A stretch of 11,195 nucleotides of DNA from Phycisphaerales bacterium (GCA_030612785.1 JAUWNF010000060.1:1-11195); one strand, 5' to 3'; positions 1 to 6,192 are shown, counted from the stretch's first letter. A program made the numbers and translations. Notes: generated from the sequence alone by a model not told the origin.

Positions 1-55
1 CGAGGCAAATGGAGATGGGTGCGGGGCAGACGTAGGTCGCCGCAAACCTCAGTGA
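1..55 (+). other. possible 3' end of an upstream gene
   Basis: The first 55 bases read as a short open tail in frame 2 (ending EANGDGCGADVGRRKPQ, stop TGA at 53-55) and as another in frame 3 (stop TAG at 33-35). In a head operon the gene before a scaffold is usually a portal, protease or head-morphogenesis protein. Too little is present to choose a frame or name a product, so this only says that an upstream gene probably ends here. Confidence 0.2.
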
Positions 56-77
56 ACTCTTGGAGGGAGAAGAAGAC

Positions 78-665
78 ATGAAAGAACTGGAGGAGATCAA
101 GGCTAAGCTGGCCGAAGCCACCAAAGAGATCGCTTCCAAGAGCGAGGAAGTCACCAAGCTCACCGGGGAGCGCGACGCGATCGCCGCGGAACTGGCCACG
201 CTCAAGGAACAGGTCGAAACGCTCACGGCCGAGAAGACCGAGAGTGAGGGCAAGATCAAGGAAGCGACTCAGCGGGCTGAGAAGGCCGAAGCCGAACTTG
301 GAGAGGTCAAAGCCAAGGAAGCCGCCAGGGACCGGCTGGTCAAACTGTCGGCGGTCACCACGATCAAGGACGAGGCCGCCGCGCTGGCCGAGCTTGGGAC
401 CATGACCGACGAGACGTTCGAGGCGGTCCTGAAGTACGCCGGCACCAAGCAAGACCCCAAGGCCGGCGCGGACGGCAAGCCCGACAAGGGTAAGGGCGCC
501 GGGACGGACGACGGCGAAGCAGACGCCAGCGTGCTCGACAACGTCGAACCCGACGACGACCCGGCCATGAACGGCGGGGGCGAATCGGAGAGTGAGACCG
601 AGATGACCGTCGCCAAGGCGACCGCCTGTCGGTTGCTGGGCCGCGAGGACGGGAAAGAAGAATAA
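78..665 (+). CDS. scaffold-like coiled-coil protein of the head module
   Basis: The product is 195 residues. Residues 1 to about 85 form an almost uninterrupted charged coiled coil rich in Glu, Lys and Ala. A short mixed region (about 86-122) follows, then a Gly/Asp/Lys-rich flexible stretch (about 125-172) and a small C-terminal segment containing TVAKATACRLLGRE. Together with its place two genes before the major capsid protein, this is the usual picture of a phage capsid assembly scaffold, which templates the procapsid and is later removed. I chose the ATG at 78 because GGAGGGAG lies just upstream (61-68); the TTG at 60 would put that Shine-Dalgarno sequence inside the gene. No protease motif is visible. 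It could instead be a minor head protein. The role is inferred from composition and position. Confidence 0.75.
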   Translation: MKELEEIKAKLAEATKEIASKSEEVTKLTGERDAIAAELATLKEQVETLTAEKTESEGKIKEATQRAEKAEAELGEVKAKEAARDRLVKLSAVTTIKDEAAALAELGTMTDETFEAVLKYAGTKQDPKAGADGKPDKGKGAGTDDGEADASVLDNVEPDDDPAMNGGGESESETEMTVAKATACRLLGREDGKEE

Positions 666-681
666 GAGGGGGTGAAACAAG

Positions 682-1182
682 ATGGCACTGAAACCTGATC
701 GTGATTTCGATTGCTCATACAACATGGGCTACTTCTGGGCCGCGAACGGGCAAGCGCCCGCCGAGGAGGGCGGGAGCGCCGGAGTGGTGAGCGCGGGTTC
801 CGGCGTGGCTCTGGATGATCCGGGCAGTTCCGGCATCGCCCCCGGCAAGGGCGGCGTGAACACCGTGGACTACGTGGCCGACCCGTCCGGCGTGCAGGCG
901 GTGGGTCTGTTGCTCCACGCCATCGAGGCCGAACCGGTCACCAGCTTCAAGCGGAAGAACTATCACACCAATGCGCAGTGGCCCGGTGATCCCGTCTCGC
1001 TCCTGCGGAGGGGCTGGGTGGTGACCGACCAGATCATCGGCACTCCGGTCGCCGGCAGCGGCGCGTTCCTCAGCGCCAGTGGTCAGCTTTCGACGAGCCA
1101 GGCCGCGAGCGCTCCTCAGGTGGGTCGTTTCGAGACCACCAAGGACGCGGACGGGTTCGCGCGGGTCTTTCTGGACATCTAA
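682..1182 (+). CDS. head decoration-like protein
   Basis: The product is 166 residues and begins MALKPDRDFDCSYNMGYFW. It lies between the scaffold-like gene and the major capsid gene, 16 bases after the former, with a GGGGGTGA ribosome binding site. The body is rich in Gly, Ala, Val and Ser and looks beta-structured. The pattern includes a 'LLRRGWVVTDQIIGTP' strand pair, a 'GAFLSASGQLS' turn and a C-terminal 'VGRFETTKDADGFARVFLDI'. This N-to-C pattern resembles small proteins I recall just upstream of capsid genes in environmental phages, which are thought to stabilise the head shell. There is no signal peptide or membrane segment. Decoration is inferred from position and pattern, and a head fibre or minor capsid protein would fit as well. 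Confidence 0.6.
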   Translation: MALKPDRDFDCSYNMGYFWAANGQAPAEEGGSAGVVSAGSGVALDDPGSSGIAPGKGGVNTVDYVADPSGVQAVGLLLHAIEAEPVTSFKRKNYHTNAQWPGDPVSLLRRGWVVTDQIIGTPVAGSGAFLSASGQLSTSQAASAPQVGRFETTKDADGFARVFLDI

Positions 1183-1198
1183 AGGGGGTGAGGAGCAG

Positions 1199-2212
1199 AT
1201 GAAGACGAAGAGCAAGATCAAACGGCCGACGCCGGAGATGGTCGAGCTTCTGAGGCGGACCGGCTCGCACAACAAGGAAGAGGCCATGGCCGCAATGCGG
1301 GCGCTGGCCGGGGCGCTGGAAGAGCCACTGCGGCAGGGCGTTCTGACCGGTGACATCACCGGGGACATCTTCGCGGAGGAGGTCCTGGAACCCGGTGCGG
1401 TGGCCGAGTACCCCCTGGACTTCTATCAGCCCGGCGATGAGGACAACTTCACCGCCTACACGTTGCCCAACGAGGGCACGATTCCTCAGAAGCACATCAG
1501 CGGGGACGTGGTCACGGTCCAGACCTACGACGTGGGCAACTCGATCGACTGGCTGCTCAAGTACAGCCGCGAGGCCCGGTGGAACGTGGTCGCGCGGGCG
1601 CTGGAGGTAATGGAAGCGGGCTTCGTTAAGAAGCTCAACCGTGACGGCTGGCACGTGATCATCGCCGCCGGCCTCGGGCGCGGTTTCATCGGCTACGACA
1701 ACGCGGCCGCCGCCGGTCAGTTCACCAAGCGGCTGATCAGCGTGCTCAAGACGCTCATGCGCCGCAACGCCGGCGGGAACACGTCGTCCACCAACCGTGG
1801 GCGCCTCACGGATTTGTATATCAGTCCCGAGGCCCTGGAGGACATCCGGGAGTGGGACAACACCGAGGTCGATGAGGTCACCCGGCGCGAGATCCTCCAG
1901 CAGGGCAACGAGGACGTCGTGCTCCAGCAGATTTACGGCGTCACGCTGCACACGCTGGACGAGTTGGGCGTCAACCAGGAGTTCCAGACCTACTACGAAG
2001 CCAACGGCGGCACCATGGCCACCTCCGATCAGGAGATCGTGATCGGCCTGGACCTGAGCAAGAACGACGCCTTCGTGCGTCCGATCAAGGAGGAACTCTC
2101 AATCTTCGAGGACCCCGCCCTCCACCGCCGTCGGCGCTCCGGTGTTTACGGATGGCTGGAAATCGGTCACGCCTGCCTCGATCCTCGCCGGGTCACGATC
2201 GGCTCCTTCTGA
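1199..2212 (+). CDS. major capsid protein (HK97-fold type)
   Basis: The product is 337 residues. The start at ATG 1199 is set by a good GGGGGTGAGGAG site (1183-1194), 16 bases after the decoration-like gene; the longer frame from 1079 would run over that gene. A charged N-terminal arm (1-50) is followed by a beta-rich E-loop-like region (about 62-110, with PLDFYQPGDEDNFTAYTLP). Next come a long spine-like helix (about 120-150, RWNVVARALEVMEAGFVKK) and a capsid body containing 'DLYISPEALEDIREW' (206-219) and 'DEVTRREIL' (225-233). The C-terminus is 'SGVYGWLEIGHACLDPRRV' (314-332). The layout and the closing Y-G-W-x-E-x-G / L-D-x-R-R-V pattern match capsid proteins I recall from large environmental phages. 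The protein forms the head shell. It is the highest-confidence anchor for orienting the module, and a terminator-like hairpin follows directly. Confidence 0.87.
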   Translation: MKTKSKIKRPTPEMVELLRRTGSHNKEEAMAAMRALAGALEEPLRQGVLTGDITGDIFAEEVLEPGAVAEYPLDFYQPGDEDNFTAYTLPNEGTIPQKHISGDVVTVQTYDVGNSIDWLLKYSREARWNVVARALEVMEAGFVKKLNRDGWHVIIAAGLGRGFIGYDNAAAAGQFTKRLISVLKTLMRRNAGGNTSSTNRGRLTDLYISPEALEDIREWDNTEVDEVTRREILQQGNEDVVLQQIYGVTLHTLDELGVNQEFQTYYEANGGTMATSDQEIVIGLDLSKNDAFVRPIKEELSIFEDPALHRRRRSGVYGWLEIGHACLDPRRVTIGSF

Positions 2213-2232
2213 GGCCACACCGTGTTCAACAA

Positions 2233-2265
2233 GGGCCGGGCGGGCTTGCCCGGCCCCTCTCTTCA
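2233..2265 (+). terminator. terminator-like hairpin after the capsid gene
   Basis: GGGCCGGGC (2233-2241) pairs perfectly with GCCCGGCCC (2248-2256) around a 6-base loop. The stem is followed by a pyrimidine run, CTCTCTTCATT. It starts 20 bases after the capsid stop codon. The tail is not a pure T run, so termination may be partial. This would suit a capsid gene that is expressed more strongly than the genes behind it. Confidence 0.6.
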
Positions 2266-2332
2266 TTCCGCGGGCCAAAGGCGGGCCTGGCGCAGAGTCG
2301 GACACATTCAGGGCGTTGGGCAGACCGCGGAA
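2266..2332 (+). repeat. inverted repeat ahead of the first structured element
   Basis: TTCCGCGG (2266-2273) and CCGCGGAA (2325-2332) are perfect reverse complements enclosing 51 bases. This makes a possible 8-bp stem between the capsid terminator and the structured element at 2364. No open frame of note lies inside. In GC-rich DNA such stems arise by chance, so function is uncertain. It could be a further domain of the downstream RNA or the end of a decayed insertion. Confidence 0.3.
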
Positions 2333-2363
2333 CCTGCGCCGCGGCTTTGCTGCGGGGGCCGGC

Positions 2364-2545
2364 TTTGGTACGCTACGTAGGACAATTGAGTATTCGCTGA
2401 ACGCGAATAGCCTGAGGCGTTCGAACTACGACGCTTTTTTCGCACTCAGGGCTTTTCGCCGGGCTCAAGGTCCGGCGGATGAGCTGAGTGCAAGGGCTGT
2501 CGTAGGCCTGAACGCCTGGTGAGTTCGGCGGACCCTTTTCTTTGG
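2364..2545 (+). ncRNA. structured RNA element, copy 1
   Basis: This 182-base stretch has no convincing gene but folds into ordered stems. P1 is TATTCGC/GCGAATA (2391-2397 with 2403-2409). P2 is AGGCGTTC/GAACGCCT (2415-2422 with 2510-2517). P3 is CTACGAC/GTCGTAG (2426-2432 with 2499-2505). P4 is GCACTCAG/CTGAGTGC (2442-2449 with 2484-2491). P5 is CGCCGG/CCGGCG (2457-2462 with 2472-2477), with loop GCTCAAGGT. P2 to P5 nest into one long arm; P1 is a separate 5' hairpin. The stretch opens with TTTGGTA and closes with CCCTTTTCTTTGG. A diverged copy at 2729 keeps every stem, several through compensatory changes, which is the main evidence that structure is selected. I do not recognise the class. 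It does not read as a tRNA. It might be a trans-acting RNA, a 5' leader or a DNA-level recombination site. Confidence 0.7.
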
Positions 2546-2728
2546 AGCCCGCGACGAATGGCCAGCCAAACCGCCACCTTCACCTGCGCCATACTCGAAA
2601 TGATGGCCTGCGTCGGCGATGGTCAGAGCGCCGGCCGGCGGGGACGGTCGGGGGGTGGCCCTGCGGGACCACTTCGGGCTTCCCGCCGGTCGGGCCATTC
2701 GGCCAAGCCCTCCCGTCCGTGTCCCGTT
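2546..2728. other. 183-base spacer between the two structured elements
   Basis: No convincing gene is seen. An ATG at 2558 stands 12 bases after the first element, in the same relation as the ATGs that follow the other two copies, and starts MASQTATFTCAILEMMACVG. After about 25 residues the frame becomes Arg/Gly/Pro-rich and unlike a protein, and it then runs through the second element. The second half can fold: GGACGG (2642-2647) with CCGTCC (2713-2718), TGGCC (2656-2660) with GGCCA (2701-2705), and GCGGGA (2663-2668) with TCCCGC (2681-2686). It may be the remnant of a lost cargo gene. Confidence 0.3.
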
Positions 2729-2912
2729 TTTGGTAGACTGTCGTGTAAGACAATCTGGATTCGTTCTAACGAATCGCCCGTGGCTCTCGAACTGCGACGT
2801 TCTCTTCTCTCATCCAGGGCATTCGCCGGGCTCAAGGTCCGGCGGTGCAATCGGGTGGGAGGGCTGTCGCAGGCCCGAGAGCTTGATGAATCCGTCGGGC
2901 CCTTTTCTTTGG
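2729..2912 (+). ncRNA. structured RNA element, copy 2
   Basis: This 184-base diverged repeat of the element at 2364 has the same order of parts. P1 is GATTCGT/ACGAATC (2758-2764 with 2769-2775). P2 is GGCTCTC/GAGAGCT (2782-2788 with 2877-2883; outermost pair G-U), extended inward by G2789-C2876. P3 is CTGCGAC/GTCGCAG (2792-2798 with 2866-2872). P4 is CTCTCATCC/GGGTGGGAG (2807-2815 with 2853-2861; two G-U pairs). P5 is CGCCGG/CCGGCG (2824-2829 with 2839-2844), with the same GCTCAAGGT loop as copy 1. Compared with copy 1, T-A becomes G-C at the P1 base, C-G becomes T-A at the P1 top, A-T becomes G-C inside P3, and G-C/T-A become T-A/C-G inside P2. The 5' TTTGGTA, an internal GACAAT and the 3' CCCTTTTCTTTGG are unchanged. 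The element ends 22 bases before the start codon of the 472-residue gene, so it could act as that gene's leader. Confidence 0.72.
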
Positions 2913-2934
2913 GCTGCCGTCCGAGCCGGCAAAC

Positions 2935-4353
2935 ATGAGCATCGCGAACGGAAACGGCTTTGATCCTCGCTACCTGGCACTGGCCAAGCAGTGCTACCAC
3001 GGCACCGTTCACGGGTCGGTACTACTCAACTGCATCGAGTTCCGGCCGGGCAAGACCGTGGCGGACCTGTGGGCGGTGATCCACTCCTGCGATTTCCTGG
3101 CGGCCGACCGGAGCCGTCGTTTCGAGGGCGAGATGCAGAGCGTCGCCGCCAGGCTGGCCCAGATCGTCGTCTTCCCGAGACAGGTCGAGATGTCTCCGGT
3201 CGCACAGGTCGTCAACCTGGCCCGCACCAAGGGCATTGCCGTCGAGCAGGACAGTCCCGGCTCGGAGGAAGTGCTCGGTGAGTTCGCCCGTTTCCTTTCG
3301 CTGTCGAGCGCGCGGAAACAGTTGGCCAAAGACGGGATCGATAAAGTGCTCGAATCGTTTCCGGGTGACGTGTTCCGCAGCCTGGCAGTACACCTGGCGG
3401 CGCTGCTTTGTCCCGAAGAATGGCAGGAGTCGTTGGGCCTGGACGTCGGGGCCAATGGCCAGGTCACCCCAGGCGGCTCCACGGCAAGGGCGTTCGTCCA
3501 CCACATCGAACACGAGGGCGGAAAGCGTGTTCTCGCCAGGAAGGGACTTGCGGCGCTGGTGGAGAGGTTCAGGGCGGCGGGCGGTAAAATCAAACGGGAC
3601 TACGCTACGCGGATCGCCTCGGACAGGTTCCCCGACGAGTACGCGGCGGGCAAAGCCGCCGTCAAAAAGGTCAAGGCCTTGAAGCCGGGGAACAACGCAG
3701 GAATCTCCGGGAGATTCGTTCGCTTCATGGATAAGCGAGGTGGAGCCACCACCCTGGCTGAGCAAGGATTCGACGCATGTCTGGCGGCGTACCGAGGCGC
3801 GGGCGGCAGGATCGCGCGCCACTATGCCAAGAAGATCATTCTGGAGTTCTATCAGACGGAACTCCGGGCGCCGCGAGACATTGAGAGGGCCAGGGTGGCC
3901 AAGGCGCGAGGGCCCCGCGGCCTTTCCGCGGGGTTCATCCGGTTCCTGGATACCCAAGGTGGAGTCGGCATCCTTGCCGCCCAGGGATTCGATGCGTGTC
4001 TGGCGGCGTACGAACGCTCCGGGGGCACGATTGAACGTGCGTACGCCCAGAGGATCGTCGCGCAGCGCCATCCGGCGGAACGCTTGGTCGGACAGAAGAT
4101 CGAGAAGGCACGGGCCTTGAACGCGCGGCCCACCGCAGGGATCGCCGGGGCCTTCGTCCGGTTCATGGATACCCAAGGTGGCGCGAGTATCCTGGGCGAA
4201 CAGGGTTTTGGTGCGTGCCTGTCGGAATACCTGCGACGGGGTGGCGCGATTTCCCAAAGGCACGCCTCGAACATCGTTACGCAGTTCTATCGGAATGAAC
4301 GACCGGCTGGGGAAGACGCCTCGGAGCCGACTGACGCAGGCCCGAGAGCTTGA
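2935..4353 (+). CDS. unknown protein with about 73-residue helical repeats
   Basis: The product is 472 residues and I do not recognise the family. Residues 1-105 are a unique N-terminal part with no membrane segment or signal peptide. A degenerate repeat (about 109-163) and four clear repeats follow at about 181-255, 256-328, 329-401 and 402-457. The marker Phe residues lie at 117, 187, 261, 334 and 407, spaced 70 to 74 apart. Each repeat reads roughly G-x3-F-V-R-F-M-D-x2-G-G-x3-L-x3-G-F-x-A-C-L-x2-Y-x3-G-G-x-I-x-R-x-Y-A-x2-I, then a basic linker. This suggests helical hairpins joined by GG turns, basic overall, so nucleic acid binding is plausible but not shown. ATG 2935 has no clear Shine-Dalgarno sequence, unlike its neighbours; the structured element ends 22 bases upstream. 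The last codons and the stop lie inside the third, partial copy of that element. It is probably cargo (a moron) rather than a core virion gene. Confidence 0.8.
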   Translation: MSIANGNGFDPRYLALAKQCYHGTVHGSVLLNCIEFRPGKTVADLWAVIHSCDFLAADRSRRFEGEMQSVAARLAQIVVFPRQVEMSPVAQVVNLARTKGIAVEQDSPGSEEVLGEFARFLSLSSARKQLAKDGIDKVLESFPGDVFRSLAVHLAALLCPEEWQESLGLDVGANGQVTPGGSTARAFVHHIEHEGGKRVLARKGLAALVERFRAAGGKIKRDYATRIASDRFPDEYAAGKAAVKKVKALKPGNNAGISGRFVRFMDKRGGATTLAEQGFDACLAAYRGAGGRIARHYAKKIILEFYQTELRAPRDIERARVAKARGPRGLSAGFIRFLDTQGGVGILAAQGFDACLAAYERSGGTIERAYAQRIVAQRHPAERLVGQKIEKARALNARPTAGIAGAFVRFMDTQGGASILGEQGFGACLSEYLRRGGAISQRHASNIVTQFYRNERPAGEDASEPTDAGPRA

Positions 4354-4391
4354 TGAATCCGTGGGCCCTGTCCTAGCCCGGAGGTCCGAGC
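4331..4391 (+). repeat. third, 3'-only copy of the structured element
   Basis: A 28-base stretch at 4335-4362 is identical to 2868-2895 in copy 2. The match extends upstream to CTG with one mismatch and downstream, after a one-base gap, through GGGCCCT. The GTCCGAGC at 4384-4391, just before the next start codon, also recurs after copy 2. It therefore corresponds to the 3' arms of P3 and P2 plus the tail. I found no matching 5' arms upstream, so it cannot fold as the full element. It also encodes the last residues and stop (4351-4353) of the repeat-protein gene and supplies the leader of the gene at 4392. Confidence 0.8.
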
Positions 4392-4667
4392 ATGTGCCGG
4401 CCTGATCCCCTGGAGGAGCTTCGATTGGAGTTGCACGCGACTCTCGTGGAGACGATCGCCAAGCTGCACAACCCCACCGAATCCGACGTGCGGCGTGTGC
4501 TCCAAGCGCTGCGCACGGGGGATCCCGAGCTCGACCGCGAGATAGACGAATATGCCGACGTGCTCATCCTCCTCGCCCTCAACAGGCCCTATTTGCTCAA
4601 AGCCATCAACAAGCCCGATTTCCCGTACGACTTCCCTCCGGACCCCGGCCCGCTCAGTCGCAATTAG
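4392..4667 (+). CDS. small acidic protein of unknown function
   Basis: The product is 91 residues, starting MCRPDPLEELRLELHATL, with a clear GGAGG at 4380-4384 upstream of the ATG. Residues 6-75 look mostly helical and acidic (DPELDREIDEYADVLILLAL). The C-terminus is Pro-rich (PDFPYDFPPDPGPLS). There is no signal peptide, membrane segment, cysteine motif or known domain that I can see. Codon use matches the neighbours. It lies directly behind the partial third copy of the structured element and about 120 bases before the LamG gene. It may be the original gene behind the element before the 472-residue gene was inserted. No function can be given. Confidence 0.6.
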   Translation: MCRPDPLEELRLELHATLVETIAKLHNPTESDVRRVLQALRTGDPELDREIDEYADVLILLALNRPYLLKAINKPDFPYDFPPDPGPLSRN

Positions 4668-4716
4668 TGCGTTTTGACCCGCCCGTTTATCACTTTTCTC
4701 GCGGGGGAGCCGGCAC

Positions 4717-4730
4717 TTGGTGTATAAGCA
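4717..4730 (+). promoter_or_regulatory. candidate late promoter (shared 14-mer), site 1
   Basis: TTGGTGTATAAGCA here is identical to 9079-9092, and I found no other copy in the window. It lies in a 121-base gap, 58 bases before the LamG gene. The TATAAGCA part differs at two positions from TATAAATA, the late promoter of T4-like phages. An A/T-rich TATAA core is also rare in DNA this GC-rich. A role as promoter for the neck module is inferred. Confidence 0.45.
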
Positions 4731-4788
4731 GGTAGCCACCTTCATCAACCATCTTCGCCGTCCCGTTGAAACGTAAGGACGTGGAAAC

Positions 4789-5838
4789 ATGGCCAACGGC
4801 TACCTGCACGCCGACGACGTGCTGTTCTACCATCCCTGCGAAAGCGACCGCGTCGAGTCCACCAAGGGGCTCGCCTGGACCAACGCGGGCGGCAGCTTCG
4901 AGGCCGCCGTGCTGGGCTCGGGGTTCACTCGGACCAGCGCCGGAGAGGGCAGCCTCTGGTACCCCACCGGCACCTACGGTTCGCTGTCCGGCAATGCCGG
5001 CTGGACCTGCGCCTTCTGGCTCAAGAACCCGGAAGCGGACAACCAGTGGGTCTACGTGGGGGCGTTCGACCAGATCGGCAGCGCCTTCGACCCGCGTAAC
5101 GCGATGGGGCTGTTCTTCTACGACTCTCCCTCGAACAAGTTCTTGGGGAAGCTGAGCACGCGGGGGGGGACGGTCTCGTTCTCGGACACGCCGGCAAACC
5201 CGCTGTCGGGGTCCGGGTTCGTGGTCCTGCACGTGGAGTTCGGCGCCTCGGTGGCGTCCGGTTGGATCAGCCTGAACGGCAGTGGATGGCAATCGCTGGG
5301 CACGGCCAGTCGCCAGCCGCCCGACAACGACGGCAGCGGGCTGGCCATCGTCAGGCGAGACGCACCTGCCAACTACGCGATCATCGACGAGATGATCCTT
5401 TGGAGAAACACCGAACAGTTCACCAGCGGGGAACTCGGCAACCTGTACGAACTGGCCCACACCCACGGCCTGGGCATGGATCAGTACGATGCCCAGTTCG
5501 GGGAACAATCGGGTTCGGGATCGCCGGGCTGGCAGGTGACGGAACTCCTGCGCACGCACGACCATCACCCGCAGGTGATCGGGCTGCTGGACTACGTCGG
5601 GACCTCGGGCGACGTGGACGTCACGGTCTATGAACTGACCAACATGACCGAAGTGTCGCTCGGTCACAGCGGTTGTTACCCCATCGGCGACACCGGCCGC
5701 TGGGGTTGGTCGACCGCCTATCTCCCCGGCGACACCAGGCACGGTCAGCATTTCGTCTATCGGATGGCCACCAGCGGTGCGGCCCAGACGTTCGCCGGCG
5801 AGTTCTTCTTGAGATTCCCGGAGTCGGACAGGAGGTGA
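4789..5838 (+). CDS. LamG-like (concanavalin A fold) virion surface protein
   Basis: The product is 349 residues. Residues 1 to about 225 have the signature of a LamG/concanavalin A-like beta sandwich: 'YLHADDVLFYHPCESD' at the start, 'YGSLSGNAGWTCAFWLKN' (63-80), 'GWISLNGSGWQSLG' (158-171) and the closing 'AIIDEMILWRNTEQFTSGELGNLYEL' stretch (197-222). Proteins of this shape bind sugars or decorate virions, so host surface binding is a reasonable guess. A linker (about 226-255) leads to a second beta domain (about 256-349) with SGCYPIGDTGRWGWSTAYLP (294-313), which is repeated as a separate small protein in the next gene. The start ATG 4789 follows AAGGAC. The gene opens a run of closely spaced structural genes. 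Confidence 0.72.
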   Translation: MANGYLHADDVLFYHPCESDRVESTKGLAWTNAGGSFEAAVLGSGFTRTSAGEGSLWYPTGTYGSLSGNAGWTCAFWLKNPEADNQWVYVGAFDQIGSAFDPRNAMGLFFYDSPSNKFLGKLSTRGGTVSFSDTPANPLSGSGFVVLHVEFGASVASGWISLNGSGWQSLGTASRQPPDNDGSGLAIVRRDAPANYAIIDEMILWRNTEQFTSGELGNLYELAHTHGLGMDQYDAQFGEQSGSGSPGWQVTELLRTHDHHPQVIGLLDYVGTSGDVDVTVYELTNMTEVSLGHSGCYPIGDTGRWGWSTAYLPGDTRHGQHFVYRMATSGAAQTFAGEFFLRFPESDRR

Positions 5839-5844
5839 CGGAAG

Positions 5845-6192
5845 ATGGCAGCACAGTCGCCGAGCTTTCGGGAGTACGAGTACAACCCCGACGCGCCACC
5901 GGCCCTCGTGGGCGAGTTGACCGTTGGGGCCAGCGGCACCATCCGGGTCTGGCAGGACGGCGTGGAACTGAACCTGCCGACCAGTAGTTGTCAGGAACTC
6001 GACAGCACCGGCAAGTTCGCCTGGTCCACGACGCATCTGCCCCAACCTCTGGCGTCGCGCGAACAGTTCCACTGGCAGATGGACGACGATCAGGGTGCGG
6101 GCGACTGGGGCGACCTCGTGCGCTACGTCCCCGGCGGGGACAACATGATGCCCGAGCCCAGCCAGAGTGGCCGGTACATCCATCAGGTGTAG
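5845..6192 (+). CDS. small virion protein, paralogue of the LamG protein's C-terminal domain
   Basis: The product is 115 residues. It starts 6 bases after the LamG gene behind an AGGAGGTGA site. Residues 27-79 (VGASGTIRVW, SSCQELDSTGKFAWSTTHLP, QFHWQM) line up with residues 270-326 of the preceding protein (VGTSGDVDVTVY, SGCYPIGDTGRWGWSTAYLP, HFVYRM). The alignment includes the Ser-x/Gly-Cys, the Thr-Gly and the Trp-Ser-Thr-x2-Leu-Pro. The likely fold is a small beta sandwich. It is probably a virion component acting with the LamG protein. The C-terminal tail (GGDNMMPEPSQSGRY) looks flexible. Function beyond 'structural' is not known. Confidence 0.62.
   Translation: MAAQSPSFREYEYNPDAPPALVGELTVGASGTIRVWQDGVELNLPTSSCQELDSTGKFAWSTTHLPQPLASREQFHWQMDDDQGAGDWGDLVRYVPGGDNMMPEPSQSGRYIHQV

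Noticed and set aside
60..77. TTG start at 60 for the scaffold-like gene and the start at 1079 for the capsid gene
   Set aside because: ATG 78 and ATG 1199 have proper ribosome binding sites and avoid overlap with the upstream gene or the ribosome site itself.
2364..2912. tRNA, IscB guide RNA or group I intron as the identity of the element
   Set aside because: There is no acceptor stem or T-loop sequence of a tRNA, no IscB/HNH gene beside it, and no recognisable intron core or split gene. The gene behind it shows no nuclease motif that I can see.
2364..2912. CRISPR array
   Set aside because: There are only two long, diverged units with internal folding. No short identical repeats with uniform spacers are present.
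2519..2938. + strand frame of 139 codons across the spacer and the second element
   Set aside because: Most of it runs through the structured element, where base pairing and not codons is conserved, and the product is Arg/Ser/Gly-rich.
3022..4263. Long - strand frame of 413 codons opposite the repeat-protein gene
   Set aside because: It mirrors the GC codon pattern of the + strand gene, whose 73-residue repeats with conserved residues show which strand codes.
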